Below are positions 17,095-24,234 of a DNA stretch of 44,135 nt, one piece after another. The stretch spans positions 1 to 44,135 of the IMG/VR virus record IMGVR_UViG_3300025853_000179; one strand, given 5' to 3'. Numbering within the stretch: position 1 is the stretch's first letter; each line of letters starts with the position of its first letter. A program made the position numbers and the translations under genes. The notes under the pieces were generated by a model. It worked only from the letters and a program-made list of their open reading frames with translations, was not told the DNA's origin and searched no databases. This stretch comes from a virus.

Positions 17095-17554
17095 CTATAT
17101 TATGTGTAGCTTCTCCAAGAGCAAGTTTTGCTAAGCGTTGTGCAGTAACTGCTGCATTAGCAAGTGAATTAATTTGTGATGGTGGCAATCCTTTTTTGCC
17201 TTGTTGTATTGCTAAATTATTATTTTGTATTACTTGACCTACTGTGCTGTATAAGGCTTTTGCAAGATTAATTGAATTATCATCAAATTTAATTGACTCT
17301 TTTGCTCTTGCTTTGATTCTATCTCTATCAAGTTTTTCTGTGTACTCTTGTTGGAATTGATCGCGTTGCACTTTCCATTGTTCTGTTCTTGCAATTCTAT
17401 ATATCGTGCTTTGTGCAACTTTATATTTTTTAATTAATTCATCTAAAGTAAACAAGACTCTTTCTGAGTTTTCATCAATACCTTGAACAAACTCATTTCT
17501 TATTTTAAGTTTTAAAGTGTCTGTAAGTTTAGATGTTTTAGTTTTACTGTTCAT
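16991..17554 (-). CDS. terS: Terminase small subunit
   Basis: A 187-residue DNA-recognition subunit. The N-terminal helix-turn-helix is visible (LDELIKKYKVAQSTIYRIARTEQWKVQRDQF in two pieces), followed by a long central helical oligomerisation region and a charged C-terminus that contacts TerL. It lies directly upstream of terL, as usual, and is the first gene of the upper head operon. The packaging site is expected within or just upstream of this gene. A TATAAT box lies 39 bases upstream of the start codon. Confidence 0.88.
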   Translation of the reverse strand: MNSKTKTSKLTDTLKLKIRNEFVQGIDENSERVLFTLDELIKKYKVAQSTIYRIARTEQWKVQRDQFQQEYTEKLDRDRIKARAKESIKFDDNSINLAKALYSTVGQVIQNNNLAIQQGKKGLPPSQINSLANAAVTAQRLAKLALGEATHNIDATVNENTDAFRRAMELLDTVEEQRRSQGDRTTH

Positions 17555-17576
17555 TATTTACCATTAATTACACACA

Positions 17577-17614
17577 TAATATTCCAAAAAAGATTATATG
17601 CAAAGGGTATTACA
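17577..17614 (+). promoter_or_regulatory. Partial operator copy beside the terminase promoter
   Basis: AATATTCCAAAAAAG (17578-17592), then after a short insertion CAAAGGGTATTACA (17601-17614). These are the two halves of the early cassette motif, split and without a usable -35. It overlaps the predicted start of terS transcription, so a protein bound here could block late transcription. Confidence 0.5.
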
Positions 17615-17621
17615 TAATTAA
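17593..17621 (-). promoter_or_regulatory. Probable promoter of the terminase-portal operon
   Basis: On the minus strand there is a perfect TATAAT (17598-17593) preceded by TTTGCA. A weak -35 (TTAATT, 17621-17616) lies 17 bases away. Transcription would begin near 17586, inside the downstream ATTCCAAAAAAG element. The -10 match is strong; the -35 is not. Confidence 0.4.
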
Positions 17622-17626
17622 TACAT

Positions 17627-17692
17627 ATATTATTCCAAAAAAGGTTTACTTATTGTATGGACAATATACTATGTAACCTATATTAACTAAAC
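17627..17692 (+). promoter_or_regulatory. Early promoter/operator cassette, copy 3
   Basis: ATTATTCCAAAAAAGG, TTTACT at 17645-17650, a -10 in the stretch ACAATATACTATGTAACC (TACTAT at 17667-17672 has 16-base spacing), and the leader TATTAACTAAAC to 17692. It drives the replication cluster. Confidence 0.75.
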
Positions 17693-17710
17693 GCTCACAG
17701 AGCAGGTAAA

Positions 17711-18076
17711 ATGAAAGAAGAAAATAAAATCCAAGTAATACTAATTGACCCTTACGATCAAAGCCTATCTTACATAGATATTGGTGAATCTAATTTAGAT
17801 GATTATTACAAAGCAATGCAATGTAGTTGTTTTGATATAGTTCCTCTTGGTGGTGGTGTCATTATGTATGTAGATGATGAAGGTCTACTTAAAGACAACA
17901 TGTACTTTAAACTGGGTGCAGAAAACTATTGTGGTAGATCAATACTCGCTAACGAAACAGATGATGGTGGTACTACTGACTGTATGTTAACTATAGAACA
18001 AGTTGCAGAAAAGTTAGAGTGGTTGCCTGAAGGTCATAGAGAAGAACCCTTTATGAAGTTCATACCATTAAATTAA
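17711..18076 (+). CDS. Unknown early protein (121 aa), first gene of replication cluster
   Basis: Behind promoter cassette 3, with AGCAGGTAAA as ribosome site. Not recognised as an enzyme. An acidic protein whose body (KIQVILIDPYDQSLSYIDIG, then GGGVIMYVDDEGLL) resembles small DUF-type phage proteins with a conserved I-D-P start and a central YVD-DEGL segment. A clean terminator follows, as for the first gene behind cassette 1, so it is probably made in larger amounts than the replication proteins behind it. Confidence 0.78.
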   Translation: MKEENKIQVILIDPYDQSLSYIDIGESNLDDYYKAMQCSCFDIVPLGGGVIMYVDDEGLLKDNMYFKLGAENYCGRSILANETDDGGTTDCMLTIEQVAEKLEWLPEGHREEPFMKFIPLN

Positions 18077-18081
18077 TTAAC

Positions 18082-18105
18082 AGGGGGTTATATGCCCCCT
18101 TTTTT
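18082..18105 (+). terminator. Intrinsic terminator after the first replication-cluster gene
   Basis: AGGGGG (18082-18087), loop TTATATG, CCCCCT (18095-18100) and a T run to 18105. It separates the 121-residue gene from the replication genes, which then need read-through or antitermination. Confidence 0.85.
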
Positions 18106-18118
18106 ATAGGAAAATATA

Positions 18119-18334
18119 ATGCATTTAACAAAAGAAATATTAGAAGATATTGAAGCCAATATTGATGAACGGCTTGTTTGGGAATTCCTTGCAATAAGAT
18201 CAGAATTAAAAACATCTATAGCATTAAGTCCATTTAGTGATAAAGATAATTTAATACCGATCTTTGAAGAATATATGAATTTTAAAACTGACGAACTTCG
18301 TGATCTTGTAGATCAAGATAAATTGTCTTTATGA
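18119..18334 (+). CDS. Small unknown protein (71 aa)
   Basis: Starts at ATG 18119 after TAGGAAAATATA. It is acidic and predicted all-alpha (LTKEILEDIEANIDERLVWEF at the start, FEEYMNFKTDELRDLVDQD at the end). Not recognised. Its TGA overlaps the next ATG (ATGA), indicating coupled translation within the replication operon. Confidence 0.7.
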   Translation: MHLTKEILEDIEANIDERLVWEFLAIRSELKTSIALSPFSDKDNLIPIFEEYMNFKTDELRDLVDQDKLSL

Positions 18335-18609
18335 AATATAACAGAGATGTAGAATTTACTTTTACATTTATGTCATTAGAAGTATCGGTTGTTTATACTC
18401 CTAAGTATTTTACAACTTTAGATAGTCGTATGGATCATATTGAGTTTCATGTAGAAAATGACACGCCAATACCATTAACAAAAACTGGTTATAGATCAGA
18501 GTTTGTATATACAGATAAAGATTTTACACAAGAAGAAATTATAGAATGGTTTTATAAAGAAAACGGTGCAGAGCAAGGCGTTGTGCCGTTACAAACAACA
18601 TTATTTTAA
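18331..18609 (+). CDS. Small unknown protein (92 aa)
   Basis: Starts in the ATGA overlap at 18331. The first half looks like beta strands (VEFTFTFMSLEVSVVYTPKYF) and the second half has a short helical segment (QEEIIEWFYKEN). Not recognised. It lies 12 bases before the initiator-like gene and is probably part of the replication unit, but no role can be given. Confidence 0.7.
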   Translation: MKYNRDVEFTFTFMSLEVSVVYTPKYFTTLDSRMDHIEFHVENDTPIPLTKTGYRSEFVYTDKDFTQEEIIEWFYKENGAEQGVVPLQTTLF

Positions 18610-18621
18610 CAGGAGTTATAT

Positions 18622-19248
18622 ATGTCAATAGAATGCTTAAACAAAGCACTTAAAGTTAATGGCTTATCGCCAACCAAGAAATTAATATTAGTTATCTTAG
18701 GTAACTATGCAGACGAAAAGGGTACTTGTTATCCATCTTATAAACATATTGCAAAACTTATTGGTTTAAATACAACTAAAACAATACAAAATGCAATAAA
18801 AGAATTTGAACAGCTAGGCTATCTTAAGGTAGAACATAGAAAATTAGAGAATGGTGGTCATACTTCTAATCGTTACCATTTAACCCTAGATAATAACCCT
18901 ATGGTTGTTGATGACCATACCCCTAGTGTAATGAAAGATAAGGGGCAGGGGTCACCAGTTACCACCAATACTAAAGAAGATACTAAAGAATATATACACG
19001 AATTTGAGTTGTTTTGGAAACACTATCCAAGAAAGGTTGGAAAGTATCAAGCTAGTGTATCTTTTGCAAAATATGATGAAAAACATTATTCAAAGATTAT
19101 TTATGCAACCAAAGTATTTGCACAAGAAAACTTAACCACAGAGGAGAGATTTATACCTCATGCAACTACATGGTTAAACCAACAACGATATTTAGACTTT
19201 TTAGAAAAAACCATTAAGAATAGTACCCTTAATAATTTAGCAGGATAA
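18622..19248 (+). CDS. Helix-turn-helix replication initiator (lambda O-like)
   Basis: 208 residues with AGGAG before the ATG. Residues about 10-85 are a winged helix-turn-helix of the HTH_36 type (LSPTKKLILVILGNYADEKG, CYPSYKHIAKLIGLN, IKEFEQLGYLKVEHRKLENGG). Residues about 130-200 carry the pattern FWKHYPRKVGKYQA ... FIPHATTWLNQQRYLDF, typical of phage initiator or helicase-loader proteins. By analogy it binds the origin, often within its own gene, and brings in the helicase. It is followed four bases later by the primase-helicase gene, which supports the role. Confidence 0.82.
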   Translation: MSIECLNKALKVNGLSPTKKLILVILGNYADEKGTCYPSYKHIAKLIGLNTTKTIQNAIKEFEQLGYLKVEHRKLENGGHTSNRYHLTLDNNPMVVDDHTPSVMKDKGQGSPVTTNTKEDTKEYIHEFELFWKHYPRKVGKYQASVSFAKYDEKHYSKIIYATKVFAQENLTTEERFIPHATTWLNQQRYLDFLEKTIKNSTLNNLAG

Positions 19249-19252
19249 TAAT

Positions 19253-20971
19253 ATGACCATAGATAAAACATTAATTGAAAATAATATAAATTTAAAACAC
19301 CAACAAGACGGAAATCAAAAAACCAAATGTCCACAATGTCAACCACCACATAATCCAAGGGATAATCCTTTATCTGTAACCATAGACAATGGAACTGTTC
19401 TATGGAAGTGCCACCATTGTGAATGGACTGGTGGTAGCAGTACTGGTTCTTTATATCAACCTTATAAGAAACCTAATTATATTCAACCAAAGCCACCTAC
19501 AGTAGCCAAGAAACCATCAGATAGCTTTTATGACTACATGAAAGAAAGAGGTATTAGTAAATCTACATGCGAAAGATTTAATGTAGTGCAAGAAAACGAA
19601 TGGTGTGTTTTTCAATATTTTGATGAAAACGGACAACTAACAAATCTAAAATACAGAACAAGAGATAAACAATTTAGGCAATCTGCTAATGCAAAATCCA
19701 TTCTTTATAACTACGACAAAATTTGTAACGAGAAAACAATAATTTTTACTGAGGGTGAGTTTGATGTTTTAGCATTAGGTGAATGTGGTTTTGACAATGC
19801 GACTACTTTACCAAATGGCGCACCAAAAGAAGCAAAGTTTGACAAGCAAGATGCTAGATTTAAAGCATTAGAAAATTGCAACTTAGTTGCTACCAAGATT
19901 ATTTTATTTACTGATAATGACAGCAGTGGCAGAGCCTTACATAAGGAATTGCTACATAGATTTGGTAAAGATATATGTTGGTTTGTTACACCACCCGACA
20001 ATTGCAAAGATGCTAATGATGTATTAATAAAACATGGGGCTATGAAACTAAGAGAAGTTATAGAAAATGCCACACCTTATCCAATTGAAGGCTTATACAC
20101 AGCTAACGACTACACAAAACAACTTAATGATTTATATGAGGGTAATTACGAAAGACCTACAGAGATAGGTATGGATGGCTTAGACGATATATACAAAGTT
20201 ATGACAGGTACTTTTCATGTTATTACAGGAATACCAAATCATGGTAAGTCTGTATTTACAGATCAAATATTATTAAAACTTGCAGAAACACATGGTTGGT
20301 CTTTTGCAATGTTTTCACCTGAACATAGTACGTCAATGCATATAAGAAGATTGGTGCAAATGTATCTTAAAAAACCTTTTGATGAAGGTCTAAAGAATAG
20401 AATGACCAAAGCAGAGTTAAACAAAGCCTTAGATTTTATACACAAGCATTTTTACTTTATAGAAACTAAAGATGCAATACCCTCTATTGATTTAATACTT
20501 TCTATTGCTAAATCTGCAATATATAAACATGGTATTAATGGTTTGGTTATTGACCCTTTTAACGAAGTTTCAGCAGTAAGACAAGGCAATCAAAGAGAAG
20601 ATGAGCATATTCGTGATTTTATTTCTTTGTGTAAAAGGTTTACTAGAATTTATGAGGTTGTATGTTGGGTTATAGCACACCCTACAAAACTACCTAAAAC
20701 AAATGATGGCAGTTATTTACCACCTACGGCATATGACATCAGTGGTGCTGCACATTGGCATAATCAAGCAGATGCAGTTCTCACAGTACATAGAGACTTT
20801 GACGACAATTCAACCAATGTAATAACAAGAAAAATACGAGAACAAGACCTATATGGAAAAATAGGCGAAGCAAAGTTTAAATACGATACAGATCAAAGGT
20901 GTTTTGTTAAATACCATAATGTTGATGATGATTGGGAAACTGCATACATAGATAATTTTAATATTAGCTAG
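19253..20971 (+). CDS. Bifunctional primase-helicase, T7 gp4-like
   Basis: 572 residues. The N-terminal zinc ribbon has Cys26, Cys29, Cys53 and Cys56 (CPQC / CHHC). The TOPRIM primase core has FTEGEFDVLALGE (Glu167) and ILFTDNDSSG (Asp221, Asp223). The C-terminal DnaB/RecA-like helicase has Walker A GIPNHGKS (326-333), GLVIDPFNEV (Walker B region) and AHPTKLPK. The length fits the T7 gp4 class. It makes RNA primers and unwinds the fork. No DNA polymerase is seen in the window, so the host replisome is probably used. Its stop overlaps the convergent glycosyltransferase gene by 8 bases. Confidence 0.93.
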   Translation: MTIDKTLIENNINLKHQQDGNQKTKCPQCQPPHNPRDNPLSVTIDNGTVLWKCHHCEWTGGSSTGSLYQPYKKPNYIQPKPPTVAKKPSDSFYDYMKERGISKSTCERFNVVQENEWCVFQYFDENGQLTNLKYRTRDKQFRQSANAKSILYNYDKICNEKTIIFTEGEFDVLALGECGFDNATTLPNGAPKEAKFDKQDARFKALENCNLVATKIILFTDNDSSGRALHKELLHRFGKDICWFVTPPDNCKDANDVLIKHGAMKLREVIENATPYPIEGLYTANDYTKQLNDLYEGNYERPTEIGMDGLDDIYKVMTGTFHVITGIPNHGKSVFTDQILLKLAETHGWSFAMFSPEHSTSMHIRRLVQMYLKKPFDEGLKNRMTKAELNKALDFIHKHFYFIETKDAIPSIDLILSIAKSAIYKHGINGLVIDPFNEVSAVRQGNQREDEHIRDFISLCKRFTRIYEVVCWVIAHPTKLPKTNDGSYLPPTAYDISGAAHWHNQADAVLTVHRDFDDNSTNVITRKIREQDLYGKIGEAKFKYDTDQRCFVKYHNVDDDWETAYIDNFNIS

Positions 20972-21839
20972 ATTTAGAAATTTTTAATTTCATTTCATGC
21001 AGTGATTTTTTTGGTATTACAACATCTTCTTTTCTAATAAGCCTGTTTTTTTTAAATGGGTTGTAATCTACATAATGATGTATTCTGCCGTATTTTTTTA
21101 CAATTCTTGAATAGTCAGGGTAAACCTTAACCTGCATTTTAGATTTTGCTAAAGTACCTTCATTGTCGTAAAACTCGGCAGAGTTGCCACCTCTTACTAC
21201 TTGTGTAGTAATTTTTTCTTGCAAGAATGCATTAAATTGCACTGTACACATTCCTGCCGTTAAAATATCTAAAGATAAAATTGTATCTTCGTTATATCTA
21301 CCTCTCCACCTAAAAGGTATGTCGTTCTTTATTAAATTGCATGAGTATATTCTTGTATTCATAACAAAAGGTGGTCGTTTCTGTGTTGCAGGTGCAAAAA
21401 AAGTGTAATTAGGTCCACACATACCAAGATTTGTATAGCGTTGTGCAAATTCTTCCATTGCAGCAAAGATGCTGCCGTTTGTTACCTTTACTTTTTCATT
21501 GTAATTTAAGCGTCTAAAACTTCTTATATTGTCATCCATTACCCAATGATATTTATAACCCTCTGCTATAGAAACATCCCATGCAAAATTTCTTGCTGGT
21601 CCTGGTCCAGTTGACTTGCTTAAACCTAGATCGTCACATAACTCGTACTTTTCTTTATATGACATATCAAGAACCAACAATTTTTTCTTATCACCTACTT
21701 CTGATAAATATTCTTTATATTCTTGTGGCTCTATTACCAATCTATATGGCACTTTCATATAGTCTAAATATTTTGCTGTATATCTAGTATCTGCTCTGCC
21801 TTTAGATGGTATAAAAAGTGGATAATAAGGATTACTCAT
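20964..21839 (-). CDS. TET-associated-type glycosyltransferase (GT-A fold)
   Basis: I take the ATG at 21839, which overlaps the ParB-protein stop by 8 bases (291 aa); an in-frame start at 21917 would overlap that gene by 86 bases. Motifs: FIPSKGRADTRY (nucleotide-sugar binding start), GPGPARNFAWD, HWVMDDNI (DxD-like metal site, residues 102-104), GPNYTFFAP, NTRIYSCNLI, RWRGRYNEDT and CTVQFNAFLQEK. These fit the glycosyltransferase family described beside TET/JBP oxygenases in phages, thought to put sugars on oxidised bases. No TET/JBP gene is in the window, so the acceptor is unknown; DNA is the leading guess. It forms one operon with a ParB-domain protein and a cytidylyltransferase. Confidence 0.75.
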   Translation of the reverse strand: MSNPYYPLFIPSKGRADTRYTAKYLDYMKVPYRLVIEPQEYKEYLSEVGDKKKLLVLDMSYKEKYELCDDLGLSKSTGPGPARNFAWDVSIAEGYKYHWVMDDNIRSFRRLNYNEKVKVTNGSIFAAMEEFAQRYTNLGMCGPNYTFFAPATQKRPPFVMNTRIYSCNLIKNDIPFRWRGRYNEDTILSLDILTAGMCTVQFNAFLQEKITTQVVRGGNSAEFYDNEGTLAKSKMQVKVYPDYSRIVKKYGRIHHYVDYNPFKKNRLIRKEDVVIPKKSLHEMKLKISKSS

Positions 21840-22449
21840 ATCTTTTGCTTTCTGTATCCATATTTTCTTTATGTGGGTACCAAATATATTTTGCTTTCTC
21901 ACTAAAACTTTGTTCAAGTTTCATTTGAAATGCCACAACATCATCTTCATTTTCAAAATGCACGATTACACTTCTATATGCGGTTTTATCTTCAGATACA
22001 AATTCAGGCATGCCTTCCCACTCTGCCAAAACATCATTAATTAGTGCTTCGTCTTGTACAAAAGGTATTATTTGTTCTTTATCAAAACCTAGTAACTCTA
22101 TATCAAAGGTACCGTTATTAAGTTCTTCTATTTGTTTCCATAACAAATCTTCATCCCATGTACTGTTCATGCCTAATTTGTTATCAGCAATCATTAAAGC
22201 CTTTATCTGTTCATCAGTTAAATTTTTTAAAGTTATTGTTGGTATTTCTTCTAAACTTAATTTTTTGGCTGCCATATATCTACCATGACCTGCAATAATT
22301 GTTTTGTTTTCGTCTATTAAAATTGGATTTGTAAAACCAAATTCTTGTATAGATTTGCTTATTTGGTTTATTTGCTTGTCAGTATGTTTTCTTGGGTTGT
22401 TTTCGTGTTTTTTTATATTTTTTATTTTTTGATTTTTAATTTCTAACAT
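21832..22449 (-). CDS. ParB/sulfiredoxin-fold protein linked to DNA modification
   Basis: 205 residues. Residues 1 to about 115 are a clear ParB N-terminal domain: HENNPRKHTDKQINQISKSI, GFTNPILIDENKTIIAGHGR, AAKKL.LEEIPT and IADNKLG. The last 60 residues (YRSVIVHFENEDDVVAFQ ... AKYIWYPHKE) form a second small domain with a terminal WYP motif that I associate with phage ParB proteins encoded beside this class of glycosyltransferase. There is no partner ParA, so it is not plasmid partition. A CTP-dependent or DNA-guiding role in base modification is inferred. It overlaps the cytidylyltransferase by 14 bases and the glycosyltransferase by 8. Confidence 0.82.
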   Translation of the reverse strand: MLEIKNQKIKNIKKHENNPRKHTDKQINQISKSIQEFGFTNPILIDENKTIIAGHGRYMAAKKLSLEEIPTITLKNLTDEQIKALMIADNKLGMNSTWDEDLLWKQIEELNNGTFDIELLGFDKEQIIPFVQDEALINDVLAEWEGMPEFVSEDKTAYRSVIVHFENEDDVVAFQMKLEQSFSEKAKYIWYPHKENMDTESKRYE

Positions 22450-22834
22450 TTTTTATCCTTTCCCTTAGAGTTGTTGTAGAGAAACTATGTTTTCTACTAG
22501 TGTAATAAGTTTCATGCAAACCATGACCTGTAAATTTTTTATCAGCATAATCATCGCCTACAAACCTTATATCTATTTCAGTGGCTTCTAATAAATCCAA
22601 TAAACTTTTTTCAGTATCGTATGGCAATATTTCATCTATATATTTTATGGCATTTAATTGTGTGTATCTTTCATAAATAGACTGTACTGGTTTGTTTTTT
22701 TCTTTTCTATCTAAAGATGGATCTGTTTGCAATCCTACAATAAGATAATCACAATTTTCTTTTGCTTCCATAAGCATAACTATGTGTCCTGCATGCAATA
22801 AATCAAAAGCGCCACAAGTGAAGCCTTTTTTCAT
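22436..22834 (-). CDS. Cytidylyltransferase-like nucleotidyltransferase (TagD type)
   Basis: 132 residues, the size of glycerol-3-phosphate cytidylyltransferase. The HxGH signature is at 14-17 within GAFDLLHAGHIVML, and the second signature STTTLRERI at 119-127 matches the family's C-terminal motif. DEILPYDTEKS and FVGDDYADK lie between. The family transfers CMP (or AMP) to a phosphate on glycerol or a sugar, giving an activated donor. Substrate here is unknown. Operon position suggests it makes the donor used by the neighbouring glycosyltransferase, or modifies a surface polymer. Its start overlaps the regulator stop (TAATG). Confidence 0.85.
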   Translation of the reverse strand: MKKGFTCGAFDLLHAGHIVMLMEAKENCDYLIVGLQTDPSLDRKEKNKPVQSIYERYTQLNAIKYIDEILPYDTEKSLLDLLEATEIDIRFVGDDYADKKFTGHGLHETYYTSRKHSFSTTTLRERIKNVRN

Positions 22835-23040
22835 TAGTCAATATAAAAATCATTTGGCTGTACATTGCCTTCTGTTATATCTAACAGTATTAGCATTTCT
22901 TTTTTTCTAGGTATGCGAGAGCCAGTTATCCATTTTGCAAATGTGCCTTGTGGTATTTTTACACCCTTAGCCATTTCTATCTGATCTATAAAAGACATTT
23001 GTGTATGTTTTTCTTTTTCTAAGTATTTTTTTAATTTCAT
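22834..23040 (-). CDS. Cro-like helix-turn-helix regulator (68 aa)
   Basis: A small XRE/Cro-type DNA-binding protein. The N-terminal MKLKKYLEKEKHTQMSFIDQI leads to helix-turn-helix IPQGTFAKWITGSRIPRKK, and the C-terminus EGNVQPNDFYID carries the N-DFY ending typical of Cro/YdaS-like repressors. It is the first gene of the modification operon and is divergent from the 23129 cluster. A variant of the early cassette overlaps its start codon, so autoregulation and control of the other cassette copies are plausible. It could be the phage's only visible transcription regulator. Confidence 0.82.
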   Translation of the reverse strand: MKLKKYLEKEKHTQMSFIDQIEMAKGVKIPQGTFAKWITGSRIPRKKEMLILLDITEGNVQPNDFYID

Positions 23041-23093
23041 AAAAAGGTTCTAATTATTCCATAAATGAATTATACTGACTATATTAAATAAAC
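23035..23093 (+). promoter_or_regulatory. Variant early promoter/operator, overlapping the regulator start codon
   Basis: TTTCATAAAAAGGTTC (23035-23050) resembles the cassette core with one shift, and a second ATTATTCC is at 23053-23060. A -35-like TTCTAA (23048-23053) and TATACT (23071-23076) are 17 bases apart, followed by TATTAAATAAAC to 23093. The left part covers the ATG of the divergent Cro-like gene (23038-23040). Confidence 0.65.
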
Positions 23094-23128
23094 ACTACCC
23101 CAAAAGGTAATAAATTAAAGGTAATAAA

Positions 23129-23449
23129 ATGAAATATCAAAACCAAGAAATAAAAAATATTAACCATCTAGCAAAACTGTTGATCTTGTCATCTATTGTT
23201 GACTTAGAAGATCAAGTATACAAAAAATGTTTTGGTGGTTTAAACATTATGGATAGCGTAGCAAGACAAGTTCTTAAAGATGCAGAGGGATTTGTAATAA
23301 GCGATTTAGAGTCTGAACTGCTTATTAAAACTATTAAATTTGAGATAGCTAAAGTTATTGGCAAACTAGAAAACCAAACAGGTATAGATACAAAAATTGT
23401 AACTAGAAACAATCAAGGTTATGTATCTAAACAGGCTTACGGATTATGA
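23129..23449 (+). CDS. Unknown protein (106 aa), first gene of recombination cluster
   Basis: Begins after AAAGGTAATAAA at ATG 23129 behind the variant promoter. Predicted mostly helical (INHLAKLLILSSIVDLEDQVY, LLIKTIKFEIAKVIGKLEN) with a basic C-terminus. Not recognised. It overlaps the PD-(D/E)XK nuclease start by four bases (ATGA), so it may be a small partner of the recombination proteins. Confidence 0.72.
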   Translation: MKYQNQEIKNINHLAKLLILSSIVDLEDQVYKKCFGGLNIMDSVARQVLKDAEGFVISDLESELLIKTIKFEIAKVIGKLENQTGIDTKIVTRNNQGYVSKQAYGL

Positions 23450-24234
23450 AAAATAACAACCCATTTAAAGTACATGGTATAGAACACTTATCTGCTAGTG
23501 CCATAAATCAATTTATAACTAATCCTGCATCTTGGATTCTCAAGGTTAGTGGTCATAGAGGTATACCAAATCCTGCCATGTGGCGTGGTACTGTTATAGA
23601 TGATGCTATATGCAAATCTTTTGAAAATGATTTATCTATAGAAAAGAAATTACACAGATCAATTACAAACTCTGAATATGATTATGATTCTTTGTATGAA
23701 TATCACAATGCAACTCATGACTACGACATAGATGCTGTAGATAAAGAAAGAAATAATTTACAAAGATATTTAGAAGTTGCTATACCGTTTTATGCAAAAC
23801 TTGGTAAACCCCAAGAATGCCAAAAAAGAATTGAAGTAGAATTTGAAGATATACCTGTGCCAGTCATTGGGTATATTGATCTTCAATATGATGGTATTAC
23901 TAGAGATATAAAGACCACTGGTCGCCTTATGTCTAAAGTGCCATCAACCATCTGTCGTCAGTTAAGTCTCTATGCCTTTGCAGAAGAAAGCATACCTTAT
24001 GCTGATTTTATACATGTGACCAAGACGAAAGCCGAAGTTGTATCTATAGAAATTACAGATGTAAGAAAAAGAGTCATTGAACTGAGAAAGGCTGCATTAT
24101 CTATGATGAATGTTCTTTCTTATTCAGATGATATAAACCAAGTAGCAAGTTTGTTCTACCCTGACTTTGACGATTGGCGATGGTCAAATCCAGTAGATCA
24201 AGATGCTGCAAAAAAACTATGGAGAATAGAATGA
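23446..24234 (+). CDS. PD-(D/E)XK exonuclease (RecB/Cas4-like)
   Basis: 262 residues. The nuclease core is PVIGYIDLQYDG ... RDIKTTGR, giving Asp145, Asp154 and Lys156 in the D-(D/E)xK arrangement. An upstream helical part has LSASAINQFITNPASWIL, characteristic of RecB-nuclease-like phage proteins, and QLSLYAFA follows the core as motif QxxxY. By family knowledge it degrades one strand at DNA ends to feed the annealing protein. It is coupled (ATGA) to the downstream annealing-type gene, as in two-component phage recombination systems. Confidence 0.85.
   Translation: MKNNNPFKVHGIEHLSASAINQFITNPASWILKVSGHRGIPNPAMWRGTVIDDAICKSFENDLSIEKKLHRSITNSEYDYDSLYEYHNATHDYDIDAVDKERNNLQRYLEVAIPFYAKLGKPQECQKRIEVEFEDIPVPVIGYIDLQYDGITRDIKTTGRLMSKVPSTICRQLSLYAFAEESIPYADFIHVTKTKAEVVSIEITDVRKRVIELRKAALSMMNVLSYSDDINQVASLFYPDFDDWRWSNPVDQDAAKKLWRIE

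Noticed and set aside
21832-22449. Plasmid-type partition system
   Set aside because: The ParB-domain protein lacks a ParA partner, a ParB DNA-binding helix-turn-helix and parS repeats nearby; the operon context points to modification.
22834-23093. Lysogeny module (CI/Cro switch with integrase)
   Set aside because: Only one Cro-like gene is present; no integrase, excisionase, second repressor or attachment site is visible, so temperate life cannot be supported.
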